From contig JAPTHR010000005.1 of NCBI GenBank assembly GCA_029228645.1, positions 179,932-243,931 of the forward strand: a DNA stretch of 64,000 bases, written 5' to 3'. The notes beneath the pieces were generated by a model, which made no database searches, had not been told where the DNA came from, and saw only the letters and a program-made list of their open reading frames with translations. A program made the translations under genes and the position numbers. This document shows, one piece after another, positions 50,643 to 58,860 of this stretch (its first letter is position 1; every line of letters starts with the position of its first letter). The DNA comes from Gammaproteobacteria bacterium Milos-ODIII6. Its GTDB lineage: Bacteria; Pseudomonadota; Gammaproteobacteria; Chromatiales; Chromatiaceae.

Positions 50643-51710
50643 ATGACGCGATGCCTCGGGGTGCCCCGGGAGATCAAGCCGCTCGAGGGACGGGTCGCGC
50701 TGACGCCCGCCGTGGCAGCCGAGCTGGTACGGGCCGGCGCGCGGGTCTGCCTGGAGACCCGGGCCGGGCTGGCGAGCGGCTTCGACGACGAGAGCTATCT
50801 CGCCGTTGGGGTGGAAATCCTGCCCGATGCGGACAGCCTGTTTGCCGAGGCGGACCTGTTGCTCAAGGTCAAGGAGCCGATCGGTCCCGAGCTCGATCGA
50901 CTGCGATCCGATCAGGTTCTGTTCTCTTACCTTCATCTCGCGCCGAATCCGGAGCTGACCACGCGCCTGTGCGATATCGGACTGACCGCGATCGCCTTCG
51001 AGACGGTCGCGGAGGAGGGCAATCTTCCCCTTCTGCAGCCCATGAGCGAGATCGCGGGGCGCATTGCCATCCAGGTGGGAACCCATCTGCTGCACACGCC
51101 GACGGGCGGCAAGGGCCTGCTCCTGGGTGGCGTGCCCGGCGTCGAGCGCGGGCAGGTGCTGGTCCTCGGCGCAGGGCATGCGGGTGGCAGCGCGGCACGC
51201 CTCGCGGCGGCCATGGGCGCGCAGGTAACGGTATTCGATCGCAACCCGGCGCGGCTCGCGGAAATGGATGCCGCCGCAGCAAATATCCAGGCGCTGTATG
51301 CCAACAACCACGCAATCGGGGAGGCCCTGGAGGTAACCGACCTGCTGGTGGGGGCCGTGCTGCTGCCCGGTGCGCGTGCACCACACCTGGTGAGCCGCGC
51401 ACAGGTCGCCCGGATGCAGTCCGGCAGCGTGGTCGTGGATATCGCCATCGACCAGGGCGGCTGCATAGAGACGGCGCGCGCCAGCACCTACGACGATCCC
51501 TTCTATGTCGAGGAGGGCGTGCAGCATTTCTGCGTCACCAACATGCCGGGTGCCGTTCCCCGCAGCGCCTCCCAGGCCCTGTCCGGCGCCTTGTTGCCCT
51601 ACCTTAAAAAACTGCTGCGCGACGACTGGCGCTCGTATCCCGCGCTCGCCGATGGCATCAACGTCGAGGGGGGCAGGGTGGTTCTGCCGGCGTTGCTGGA
51701 GAAGAGCTGA
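50643..51710 (+). CDS. ald: Alanine dehydrogenase
   Basis: NAD-dependent interconversion of alanine and pyruvate plus ammonia. The 355-residue protein has the N-terminal GVPREIKPLEGRVALTP motif with substrate Lys and Arg, VKEPIGPE, the nucleotide fold VLVLGAGHAGGSAARLAAAMGA near 173-194 and VVDIAIDQGGCIET. It is slightly shorter than the usual approximately 370 residues; a couple of gaps rather than a broken end explain this. Transcribed towards the tandem REP array, which begins right after its stop. Confidence 0.93.
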   Translation: MTRCLGVPREIKPLEGRVALTPAVAAELVRAGARVCLETRAGLASGFDDESYLAVGVEILPDADSLFAEADLLLKVKEPIGPELDRLRSDQVLFSYLHLAPNPELTTRLCDIGLTAIAFETVAEEGNLPLLQPMSEIAGRIAIQVGTHLLHTPTGGKGLLLGGVPGVERGQVLVLGAGHAGGSAARLAAAMGAQVTVFDRNPARLAEMDAAAANIQALYANNHAIGEALEVTDLLVGAVLLPGARAPHLVSRAQVARMQSGSVVVDIAIDQGGCIETARASTYDDPFYVEEGVQHFCVTNMPGAVPRSASQALSGALLPYLKKLLRDDWRSYPALADGINVEGGRVVLPALLEKS

Positions 51711-51719
51711 ACAGACGTT

Positions 51720-52200
51720 TTTCGTAAAAGCGGCCTTGGCCGCGAAGGAACCCGGCACGACAGGGCTCAAACGACATTCATTCGCGAGCAAGCTCGCCTA
51801 CGCGCTCCAGGCAGGTGTCAGGGATCGATTCGTAGGAGCGGCCTTGGCCGCGAACGAACCCCGCGCGACAGGGCTCAAACGACATTCATTCGCGAGCAAG
51901 CTCGCCTACGCGCTCCAGGCAGGTGTCAGGGATCGATTAGTAGGAGCGGCCTTGGCCGCGAAGGAACCCGGCGCGGAAGGGCTCATACGACATCCATTCG
52001 CGAGCAAGCTCGCTCCTACGCGCTCCAGGCAGGTGTCAGGGATCGATTAGTAGTAGGAGCGGCCTTGGCCGCGAACGAACCCCGCGCGACAGGGCTCAAA
52101 CGACATTCATTCGCGAGCAAGCTCGCTCCTACGCGCTCCAGGCAGGTGTCAGGGATCGATTAGTAGGAGCGGCCTTGGCCGCGAAGGAACCCGGCGCGGC
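51720..52200. repeat. Tandem REP/BIME array, four full and one partial copy
   Basis: A 108-113 base unit repeats with the palindrome GCGGCCTTGGCCGC beginning near 51730, 51838, 51946, 52059 and 52169. Each full unit pairs GTAGGAGCGGCCTTGGCCGCGAA with an inverted TTCGCGAGCAAGCTCGC(TC)CTACG partner about 34 bases later, then a constant spacer with GGTGTCAGGGATCGATT. Copies 1, 3 and 5 read AAGGAACCCGGC and copies 2 and 4 read AACGAACCCCGC. Similar to Pseudomonas-type REP pairs. Confidence 0.95.
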
Positions 52201-52273
52201 ACCCGTAAAAACCACAAAGCCGCCTCGATGGGCGGCTAGGCGTCTTGCGGCGCGGAGACTGATTGCTTGCGTA
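52201..52273. other. Spacer between REP array and small ORF
   Basis: Short non-coding stretch holding the minus-strand terminator described separately. Nothing else recognised. Confidence 0.4.
52204..52237 (-). terminator. Terminator-like hairpin for the minus-strand small ORF
   Basis: Read on the minus strand: AGCCGCC-CATCGA-GGCGGCT followed by TTGTGGTTTTTAC. Seven-pair stem and a T-rich tail, 36 bases after the stop of the 56-codon ORF, which suggests that ORF is transcribed. Confidence 0.6.
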
Positions 52274-52444
52274 TCAGTGCGTTCCGGTCTGGCCTTTTGC
52301 TCTGTGCGGGGACCCATCACTTCTTCGTGAATTGAGGCCTGTCGTTGGCTGGTATCCCCGCACAATTTCATTCGCTATGGCCATGATATCTTCGAGACAT
52401 GAGTTCTCTTTGTCGTAGCTTGCCGTTGGCCGTGGAATTTTCAT
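52274..52444 (-). CDS. Possible small protein, 56 residues
   Basis: ATG at 52444 is preceded by AGAAGGA seven bases upstream, a good ribosome site. The product begins MKIPRPTASYDKENSCLEDI and is hydrophilic, with Arg/Ser/Gly-rich C-terminal half and no signal or membrane segment. A terminator-like hairpin follows. It does not match a family I know; its coding status is uncertain because it is short and codon use is less GC-biased than its neighbours. Divergent from ygbA. Confidence 0.45.
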   Translation of the reverse strand: MKIPRPTASYDKENSCLEDIMAIANEIVRGYQPTTGLNSRRSDGSPHRAKGQTGTH

Positions 52445-52615
52445 TTTGCGGTCCTTCTTGCCGAGTGATTCTTTGCAGGGTTCGATCTAGAAAGGCGACC
52501 CGAGGGGAAAAACCTTTAATCGGTTAAGGAATAGGATTAATCGGTACCCATGCCGAGGTAAATCTGGTCGACGCGGTTATGATGTTGGCAGGAATGATCT
52601 GGTCGAGCGCGACGA
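52445..52615. promoter_or_regulatory. Divergent control region with TTAATCGGT direct repeats
   Basis: Two exact copies of TTAATCGGT at 52516-52524 and 52537-52545, 21 bases apart (two helix turns), about 70-100 bases upstream of ygbA and in the region shared with the divergent small ORF. This spacing suggests an operator for a dimeric regulator bound on one face of the helix. Confidence 0.5.
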
Positions 52616-53008
52616 TTGAACGATGAAGAACGGGTAGCCACAGGATCGCGGGACCACTCCAGGGTCCCCGGGCCGCGGGTTGCACGCGAGAAGGCGACTA
52701 TCGAGGCAATGATGCATCTCTTTTGCCACGATCATCACGCCCCTGTTGAAGGTCTTTGCCGCCCATGCGATGAGCTGCTCGGGTATGCGCTTCGGCGTCT
52801 GGACATCTGCCCGTTCCAGGAAGAAAAGCCCGCCTGCAACCGGTGTGAAGTCCACTGCTACAGTGCGAAGCAGCGCGAACGGGTAAAAGCGGTAATGCGT
52901 TACGCCGGGCCGCGCATGCTGCTCCGACATCCCCTGTTGGCCTTGCGTCATCTGCTCGACAAGCGACGTCCGATCCCGAAATTGATTGCGCGCGCTAAGC
53001 GTGGCTAA
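52616..53008 (+). CDS. ygbA: YgbA-type (nitrous oxide-stimulated promoter family) protein
   Basis: A 130-residue protein with a Cys/His-rich core: HLFCHDHHAPVEGLCRPCDELLGYALRRL and CPFQEEKPACNRCEVHCY, giving a likely metal or iron-sulfur site, then VMRYAGPRMLLRHP. This matches the YgbA family, whose E. coli member is induced by nitric oxide through NsrR and reported to help recovery from nitrosative stress. TTG start at 52616 is tentative; family homology begins near EKATIEAMMHLF. Confidence 0.88.
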   Translation: MNDEERVATGSRDHSRVPGPRVAREKATIEAMMHLFCHDHHAPVEGLCRPCDELLGYALRRLDICPFQEEKPACNRCEVHCYSAKQRERVKAVMRYAGPRMLLRHPLLALRHLLDKRRPIPKLIARAKRG

Positions 53009-53119
53009 AGGACGACCGGAGCCCAGTCATTGGCGGCGCTCTGCCGCTCGTCGAGTCGGGTTCGCTGGGCGCTGTTTCCGGTCCTGGGCTGATCGCTGGG
53101 CTGCACGGCTTCCGGGCTT

Positions 53120-53743
53120 TCAGCGCGGCAGCATCGCCTGCAAGGCCACGGGCATGTCCTCCAGAAACCTCGCCACGACCCGGTTGGCGGTCGCCATGCC
53201 GCCTTGCGGGGAGGCAGCGTCGCAGGGCTCGCGGTAGTCGAACAGGCGCGAGCCCAGCGGGTTGGCATTGGCCACGTCGTTGAGCTCGATGCGAATCGCC
53301 AGTTCAACCCGGCATTGGTCCGACTCGAAGACCTGGCGCAGGTGCACCAGCCAGGCATCCAGGCGCAGGTCCGTGACCACCTGGTTGCCCGCCGGCACCA
53401 CCAGCCGGAACAGGCCACTGTGCTCCGCCGAGAGGACCAGCAGCGGCTCGAGCATATGTGCAGGGCTGTCGGCCCAGCTGTGGTACGCAAAGGCGTTCAG
53501 CTCGTTCGCCCGGGACATGTACAGCATGTCGCTGCTGCTATAGGGCGGGCGGGCCCGGATCGGTGCGACCAGCAGGCTGGGCGCCTTGCGCAGCGGAATG
53601 CGGGCCGATTGGGCCGGCTTCCACTCCAGGATGTAGCGGTGCTGCGCGATGCCCGGGTCCCTGACCCCGACCATCGGCAGGGCACACGCCCCCAGCAGCA
53701 GGGTGGCGACGATGACCGGGAGGATTCGCAGGAACACCTTCAT
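53120..53743 (-). CDS. PqiC/ABC-type auxiliary lipoprotein
   Basis: Outer-membrane lipoprotein partner of an MCE transport system (ABC_trans_aux, PF03886 type). The 207-residue precursor has a lipobox LGAC at about 17-20, and a family-typical YILEW beginning and MLYMSRANELNAFAYHSWADSP core. Overlaps the MCE-domain gene by four bases. Likely periplasm-facing, bridging substrate to the outer membrane. Confidence 0.88.
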   Translation of the reverse strand: MKVFLRILPVIVATLLLGACALPMVGVRDPGIAQHRYILEWKPAQSARIPLRKAPSLLVAPIRARPPYSSSDMLYMSRANELNAFAYHSWADSPAHMLEPLLVLSAEHSGLFRLVVPAGNQVVTDLRLDAWLVHLRQVFESDQCRVELAIRIELNDVANANPLGSRLFDYREPCDAASPQGGMATANRVVARFLEDMPVALQAMLPR

Positions 53744-54681
53744 GGCTGTTCCAGCGTGAATTCGCCGGGTCCGGGCGTCCCCGGGGCAGCGCCGCGCAAC
53801 AGGACGCCGGGATCGCGCTTGAGCCGGTCGCTCAGGACCAACAGGTTGGCGGCGGTCTGTCTCAGGTCGGTGATCATGGCGGAGGCCTGCGGCAGCGAGT
53901 TGCTGGTGAAGCTCTGCAGGTCGCGGTCGCGTGCGCCGATCACCTTGTCCAGGTGGGTGCCGGTACTCTCGAAGGTCACCGCCATGCGCTCGAACGCCCG
54001 CGCCGTCTCAGTCAGCTGATCGATCAGTGCCGGCGCCTGTTCACTGGTCTTGCGCACGTTGCGCATGCTGGTGGCCAGATCCTGCAGCGTGGTCTCCAGT
54101 TGCACGGATTGCTGCGCCAGGGTGCCACTGAGGTTTTCGAGGTGTCCGAGCGTGCGTATCAACAGCTCGCGGTTCTCGCTCCCCAGCCAGGTGTTGAGCT
54201 GTTCGGAAGCGGATACCAGGTTCTCCAGAAGCTGCCCGATATTGTTGTCGAAGTGACCCCATACCGAGGGCAGACTACCGATCTGCGGATAGGGCGGCTG
54301 GTCACGCGGTGGCAGTGGTGGGGAGTTCCTGCTGCCCCCCTCGAGGTTGATATAGGCCAGCCCGGTCAAGCCGCGGACTTCGAGCGAGGCGAAGGTGTCC
54401 TGCTTTATCGGGGTGCCTTCCTGGATCTCGAGTTCCAGGCGCACGCGTTCGGCATCCTCCGGGTCCAGGCGGATGCTGCGAACACGGCCGACATCGACCC
54501 CGCGGTACTTCACCACGCCGTCGCGGCTGAGCCCGCCAACCGATTCGGTGGTGAGCACGATATAGGTGTTGAAGCGGCTGCCCGCACTGCCGCTGCCCAG
54601 CCACAGAATGGTCATGACGAAGGCGGTTGCGAGTCCAAGCACGAACAGGCCGACGAGGATGTAGCTGGTTCTGTTGTTCAT
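53740..54681 (-). CDS. MCE-domain substrate-binding protein (MlaD-like)
   Basis: Inner-membrane anchored periplasmic lipid-binding subunit. The 313-residue protein has one membrane segment (about 7-28) and one MCE domain (about 38-120, with VGGLSRDGVVKYRGVDVGRV and LTGLAYINLEGG), then a long helical, coiled-coil-like C-terminal half, longer than E. coli MlaD. ATG at 54681 is the start. Coupled to the ATPase upstream and the lipoprotein downstream. Confidence 0.93.
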   Translation of the reverse strand: MNNRTSYILVGLFVLGLATAFVMTILWLGSGSAGSRFNTYIVLTTESVGGLSRDGVVKYRGVDVGRVRSIRLDPEDAERVRLELEIQEGTPIKQDTFASLEVRGLTGLAYINLEGGSRNSPPLPPRDQPPYPQIGSLPSVWGHFDNNIGQLLENLVSASEQLNTWLGSENRELLIRTLGHLENLSGTLAQQSVQLETTLQDLATSMRNVRKTSEQAPALIDQLTETARAFERMAVTFESTGTHLDKVIGARDRDLQSFTSNSLPQASAMITDLRQTAANLLVLSDRLKRDPGVLLRGAAPGTPGPGEFTLEQP

Positions 54682-55469
54682 TTCTGCCCGGTCGCCCCTG
54701 ACATCGCGGCCCGTCCCCGCGGTCCCTGGAAAAACCGCCGCACCAGCGGTTCCCCGGAGGCGGCGAGTTCGGTCATTGTACCGCTCGCAAGGATATGCGC
54801 ATCGCCAAGCAGCATCACCCGGTCGGCGACCCGCCACAGCGAGTCCATGTCGTGGGTCACGAGCACGATCGTCGGTTCGAGGGTCGCCTTCAACTGCAGC
54901 ACCAGTTCGTCCAGCGCCTCGGCGCTGAGCGGGTCGAGGCCCGAGGTGGGCTCGTCCAGGAAGAGCAGCTCCGGGTCGAGCGCGATTGCACGCGCCACGG
55001 CCGCGCGCTTGCGCATGCCGCCGCTGAGCTGGCTGGGATAGAGCAGCCCGTCTTCCGGGCGCAGGCCCGCCAGCTGCAGCTTGATCGTGGCGATCTCCTC
55101 GATGCTGCCGTGATCGAGCTCGGTGTGCTCCCACAAGGGCGTGGCAATGTTCTCCAACACAGTGCGGTCGCCGAACAGGGCCCCGTTCTGAAAAAGGATG
55201 CCGAAGCGACGGCGCACCCGCAGACGTTCGCCCTCATCCAGTGCCAGCGCGTCCTGGCCGAACAGGCGCAGCGACCCGGCGCTCGGTCGCTGCAGCATGG
55301 TGATCTGGCGCAGCAGGGTGGACTTGCCGCTGCCGCTGCCGCCGACGATCGCCAAAATCTCGCCGCGACGGATATCGAAATCCAGATCCTCCAGTACCAC
55401 CTTGGGACCGAACCGCACCCCCAGGCCGCGTGCCTCGATGACTGGCGATTGCGCGTTATCGACGTCCAT
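54678..55469 (-). CDS. MCE-system ABC transporter ATPase (MlaF-like)
   Basis: Energises lipid transport with the MlaE-like permease. The 263-residue protein has Walker A VGGSGSGKS near 43-51, the LSGGMRKRAAVARAI signature, Walker B ELLFLDEPTSGLDP and the switch His in LVTHDMDSL. ATG at 55469 overlaps the permease stop (TGATG). The longer frame upstream is a shadow of the permease gene. Confidence 0.95.
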   Translation of the reverse strand: MDVDNAQSPVIEARGLGVRFGPKVVLEDLDFDIRRGEILAIVGGSGSGKSTLLRQITMLQRPSAGSLRLFGQDALALDEGERLRVRRRFGILFQNGALFGDRTVLENIATPLWEHTELDHGSIEEIATIKLQLAGLRPEDGLLYPSQLSGGMRKRAAVARAIALDPELLFLDEPTSGLDPLSAEALDELVLQLKATLEPTIVLVTHDMDSLWRVADRVMLLGDAHILASGTMTELAASGEPLVRRFFQGPRGRAAMSGATGQK

Positions 55470-56590
55470 CAGATATCCAGGTAGCTGAAAGCAACGGAGA
55501 ACAGGGCATCCACCACGATCACCGCGAGAATGGCATGCACCACGCTGATGGTGGTGTGCCGCCCGACGCTGGCGGCGCTGCCACTGACCTTGAAGCCCTG
55601 GTAACAGCCGATGATGGCGATCATGGCGGCGAACACCGGCGCCTTGCCGATGCCCACCAGGTAGGACTTGACCGTCAACGCGACCTGCAGGCGATCGATG
55701 AAAGTCGCATAGGAGATGTCCAGTTGCACCTTGGCCATCACCATGCCGCCGAGCACCCCCATGACATCCGCATACAGGGTCAGCAGGGGCAGGGCGATCA
55801 TCAACGCCAGCAGCTTGGGCAGAACCAGCAGTTCCATCGGCTGGATGCCGATGCTGCGCAGCGCATCCACCTCCTCGGTGACCTGCATGGTCCCGATCTG
55901 CGCGGTATAGGCCGATCCGGTCCGCCCGGCCACAATGATCGCGGTCATGATCGGCGCCAGCTCGCGCAGCATCGAGAGCCCCACCAGATCGGCGACAAAG
56001 ATGCTGGCGCCATACTGGCGCAGCTGCACGCCACCCTGGTAGGTGATCACGATGCCCAGCAGAAAGGCCAGCAGGCCCACGATCGGCAGCGCCTTGTGAC
56101 CGGCCTCTCCCAGACTGTGGGCGATCTCGGCCCAACGAATGCGCCCCGGATGCAGCATCAGGCGGATTCCGGCGAGCCAGGCCTCACCGACGAAGGCGAT
56201 CAGCCCCATGGCGCTCTGCAGGCTGCGCAGGCTGGTTTGCCCCAGGTTCTGCAGCGCGCCGGTACGCTCGGGACGGGGGAGATCCGATGCCATCACGCCG
56301 GATTCACTCACCAGTTTCAGCAGTCCCTGCATCTCGGGTGTGACACCCTCGAGTTCGACTGACATTCCCTTGCTCGTCAGCTGGCGCTGCAGGCGGTGCA
56401 ACAGCCAGGCGCCAGCGGTGTCCATGCGCTCCACCTCCGAGAGTTCGAAGGTGAGTTTCCCGGCGGGCCAGGCGGTGTGCTCGATCTGGTGACCGACACG
56501 CCCGATATGGCGAGCGGTCCAGCGGCCGCTGAAGACAGCCCGATCGGATTCCAGGCGCAGCGATGCCTTGGCAGGTTCGGAACGATTCAT
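55469..56590 (-). CDS. MlaE-type permease with N-terminal STAS-like domain
   Basis: Inner-membrane permease of an MCE lipid transporter. The 373-residue protein joins an approximately 95-residue STAS-like domain (ELSEVERMDTAGAWLLHRL) to an MlaE domain from about 115 with five to six membrane segments and the signatures GIVITYQGGVQLRQYGA, REL-type TAIIVAGRTGSAYTAQIGTM and EEVDALRSIGI. In E. coli the STAS part (MlaB) is a separate gene; fused forms are known. First gene of a four-gene coupled operon. Confidence 0.93.
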   Translation of the reverse strand: MNRSEPAKASLRLESDRAVFSGRWTARHIGRVGHQIEHTAWPAGKLTFELSEVERMDTAGAWLLHRLQRQLTSKGMSVELEGVTPEMQGLLKLVSESGVMASDLPRPERTGALQNLGQTSLRSLQSAMGLIAFVGEAWLAGIRLMLHPGRIRWAEIAHSLGEAGHKALPIVGLLAFLLGIVITYQGGVQLRQYGASIFVADLVGLSMLRELAPIMTAIIVAGRTGSAYTAQIGTMQVTEEVDALRSIGIQPMELLVLPKLLALMIALPLLTLYADVMGVLGGMVMAKVQLDISYATFIDRLQVALTVKSYLVGIGKAPVFAAMIAIIGCYQGFKVSGSAASVGRHTTISVVHAILAVIVVDALFSVAFSYLDI

Positions 56591-56646
56591 GGTTCAAAGA
56601 TGACCGCTTTGCAGCATCGGCACAAGGGGAACGCCAGCGCGGCCGC

Positions 56647-57330
56647 TCAGTCTGCGCCGGCCTTTATCCCGGGCCCGCTGTCGTACAGGGGTACGAAGGC
56701 CACCGGCAGGATGCTGCGGCTGTTGAGCGACCCGTCGGCGTCCTTTTCGATCAGCATCAGTTCCTGGTGGCCATACGGCGGGCCAACCGGTATCACCAGG
56801 CGTCCGCCCGCTGCCAGCTGTTGCAGCAGCGCCGGTGGCACCTCGTTCGCCGCCGCTGTGACGATGATGCCGTCGTAGGGTGCATGCGCCTCCCAGCCCT
56901 GGTAGCCGTTACCCACGCTCAGCTCGACGTTGTGGATACCAAGCTGGGCGAGGATCTGCGCGGTCGCCTCGCTCAGGGTCGCCACCCGCTCGATGGAATA
57001 CACCCGTTCGGCGAGGCGCGACAGGATGGCCGCCTGGTACCCGGAGCCGGTGCCCACTTCGAGGATGCGCTGTCCCGGGCCGGGCTTCAGCAGGTGAGTC
57101 ATCAGGGCCACGATATAGGGCTGCGAGATGGTCTGGTCGTGCCCGATCGGCAGCGGTCGGTTGTCGTGGGCGTGCGCGCGCAAATCGGGCGGCACGAACT
57201 GCTCGCGCGGGACCGATGCGATCGCATCCATCACGGCGGGGTCGAGTTGCCCGATCCCGGTGTAATGGACGGTCATGGCCGTCTCGCGCTCGATACCCGT
57301 GAGCATGCGTTGCATGCCGGCTGTGGTCAT
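56647..57330 (-). CDS. pcm: Protein-L-isoaspartate O-methyltransferase
   Basis: SAM-dependent repair of isomerised Asp and Asn residues. The 227-residue protein has the SAM motif RILEVGTGSGYQAAILSRLA and the DQTISQPYIVALMTHLL substrate motif, with VTAAANEVPPALLQQLAAGGRLVIPVG later. ATG at 57330 gives about 15 extra N-terminal residues; ATG at 57276 (MTVHYTGIG) is also possible. Ends 56 bases before the MlaE-like gene; ahcY lies just upstream. Confidence 0.95.
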   Translation of the reverse strand: MTTAGMQRMLTGIERETAMTVHYTGIGQLDPAVMDAIASVPREQFVPPDLRAHAHDNRPLPIGHDQTISQPYIVALMTHLLKPGPGQRILEVGTGSGYQAAILSRLAERVYSIERVATLSEATAQILAQLGIHNVELSVGNGYQGWEAHAPYDGIIVTAAANEVPPALLQQLAAGGRLVIPVGPPYGHQELMLIEKDADGSLNSRSILPVAFVPLYDSGPGIKAGAD

Positions 57331-57340
57331 GGACTACTCC

Positions 57341-58606
57341 TCAGGTGCCTTCGCGCCAGGAGGCGAGATAGGCCTGTTGTTCGGGGGTGAGATGATCGAT
57401 CTTCAGCCCCATCGCGGCAAGCTTGAGGCGGGCGACCTCGCTGTCGAGCGCATCGGGAACCCTGTGGACGCCCTTCTCGAGTTGATGCGCATGCTGCGCC
57501 AGGTGGATCACGCTCAGAACCTGGTTGGCGAAGCTCATGTCCATCACCGCGGAGGGATGCCCTTCGGCCGCTGACAGGTTGACCAGGCGGCCCTCGGCCA
57601 GCACCCGCAGGCGGCGTCCGCCGGGCAGGCGGTATTCCTCGACCGAGGGGCGCGGGCGGCTTTTGGAATCGCTCATCGACTCCAGCGCGGGCAGGTTGAT
57701 CTCGACATTGAAATGCCCGGCATTGGACAGGATGCAGCCGTCTTTCATGAGCTCGAGATGGGTACGATCCACCACGTGGCGGTCGCCGGTGGCGGTGGTC
57801 ACAAAATCGGACACCTGGGCCGCCTCGTGTAACGGCAGGACGCGGAAGCCGTCCATCGCCGCCTCCAGGGCGCGCAGCGGGTCGACCTCGGTCACCACCA
57901 CCTGCGCACCGAGCCCGCGTGCCCGCATCGCGATCCCGCGGCCGCACCAGCCGTAACCGACCACCGTGAACACCTTGCCGGCAAGCAGCACGTTGGTGGC
58001 GCGCATGATCCCGTCCAGCGCGCTCTGGCCGGTGCCGTAGCGGTTGTCGAACAGGTGCTTGGTGAGCGCATCGTTGACCGCGATGATGGGGTAGCCGAGC
58101 GCCCCCTCGGCGGCCATGGCGCGCAGCCGGATCACCCCGGTGGTGGTCTCCTCGGTGCCGCCGAGCATGTCATCGAGCAGTTCCGGATGATGTTGATGGA
58201 TACGGCTGACCAGGTCGGCGCCGTCATCCAGGGTGATCTGCGGTCGGTGCGCAATCGCGCTGTCGATGTGCCGGTAGTAAACCTCGTTCGATTCACCCCG
58301 AATGGCAAACACTGGGATCTCGAACTTCTCGACCAGGGCCGCGGCCACGTCGTCCTGGGTGCTGAGCGGATTGCTGGCGCACAGCACGAGGTCCGCGCCG
58401 GCCGTCTTGAGGGCGCGCGCCAGATTGGCGGTCTCGGTGGTGATGTGCAGGCAGGCGCTGATGCGCATGTCCCGCAATGGTCGCTCCGCCTCGAGCTGCG
58501 GAAGCATGCCGCGCACCACCGGCATCTCCTGCAGGGCCCAATCGATGCGGCCCTCGCCCTGGGCGGCGGTTTCGCTGGAGCGGATATCGGAATTGGTTGC
58601 TGACAT
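57341..58606 (-). CDS. ahcY: Adenosylhomocysteinase (short form)
   Basis: Hydrolyses S-adenosylhomocysteine, clearing the product of methyltransferases. The 421-residue protein shows [21 protein letters not shown], the [23 protein letters not shown] substrate site and the NAD motif [19 protein letters not shown]. It lacks the approximately 40-residue insert of the eukaryote-like forms. ATG at 58606 is chosen; an open frame continues upstream without a site. pcm, a SAM methyltransferase, follows. Confidence 0.97.
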   Translation of the reverse strand: MSATNSDIRSSETAAQGEGRIDWALQEMPVVRGMLPQLEAERPLRDMRISACLHITTETANLARALKTAGADLVLCASNPLSTQDDVAAALVEKFEIPVFAIRGESNEVYYRHIDSAIAHRPQITLDDGADLVSRIHQHHPELLDDMLGGTEETTTGVIRLRAMAAEGALGYPIIAVNDALTKHLFDNRYGTGQSALDGIMRATNVLLAGKVFTVVGYGWCGRGIAMRARGLGAQVVVTEVDPLRALEAAMDGFRVLPLHEAAQVSDFVTTATGDRHVVDRTHLELMKDGCILSNAGHFNVEINLPALESMSDSKSRPRPSVEEYRLPGGRRLRVLAEGRLVNLSAAEGHPSAVMDMSFANQVLSVIHLAQHAHQLEKGVHRVPDALDSEVARLKLAAMGLKIDHLTPEQQAYLASWREGT

Positions 58607-58860
58607 GCCTGTGCCTGAATGAAACGTGCCGCCAAGTATAGGTGAGCCGTTGCCCAGGATTGGCGCGAGACGCACCAGTGTCGTCACCGACCGACCCCCG
58701 CGCTGTGTGCAAGCCACGGCAGGGCGCTCGCCGCTTGGGTATGATGCGTTACGGCTGCGCGGGAACCGGATCAGCATTCCCCTCGTCAGCTCGCGCCGTT
58801 TGTGGAATAATCTGGAAATTACACGAAATATTCAGCACATCCTTCTGATTTAACTGAGTT
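58607..58860. other. ahcY/ftsK divergent intergenic region
   Basis: 254 bases containing promoters for both genes. TATACT lies on the minus strand upstream of ahcY (complement of 58636-58641), without a clear -35. The AT-rich tail before ftsK (58800-58860) may carry its promoter. No riboswitch was confirmed. Confidence 0.35.

Noticed and set aside
51505..52050. Plus-strand open frame running through the REP array
   Set aside because: It overlaps ald in another frame and stays open only because the unit is 108 bases (36 codons). The repeated peptide is a by-product.
51720..52200. CRISPR array
   Set aside because: The unit is far too long, spacers are constant rather than unique, and no cas gene is present.
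52129..52371. 80-codon minus-strand ORF into the REP array
   Set aside because: Its C-terminal part is translated REP sequence and it overlaps the better supported 56-codon ORF.
53005..53490. 161-codon minus-strand ORF over the pqiC-like gene
   Set aside because: Arg/Cys/Trp-rich shadow in another frame of a lipoprotein gene with a clear signal and lipobox.
58607..58720. SAH riboswitch upstream of ahcY
   Set aside because: AACGGCTCACC on the minus strand recalls part of the motif, but the full core and pairing (GGCGCTCACC and partner) are not there.
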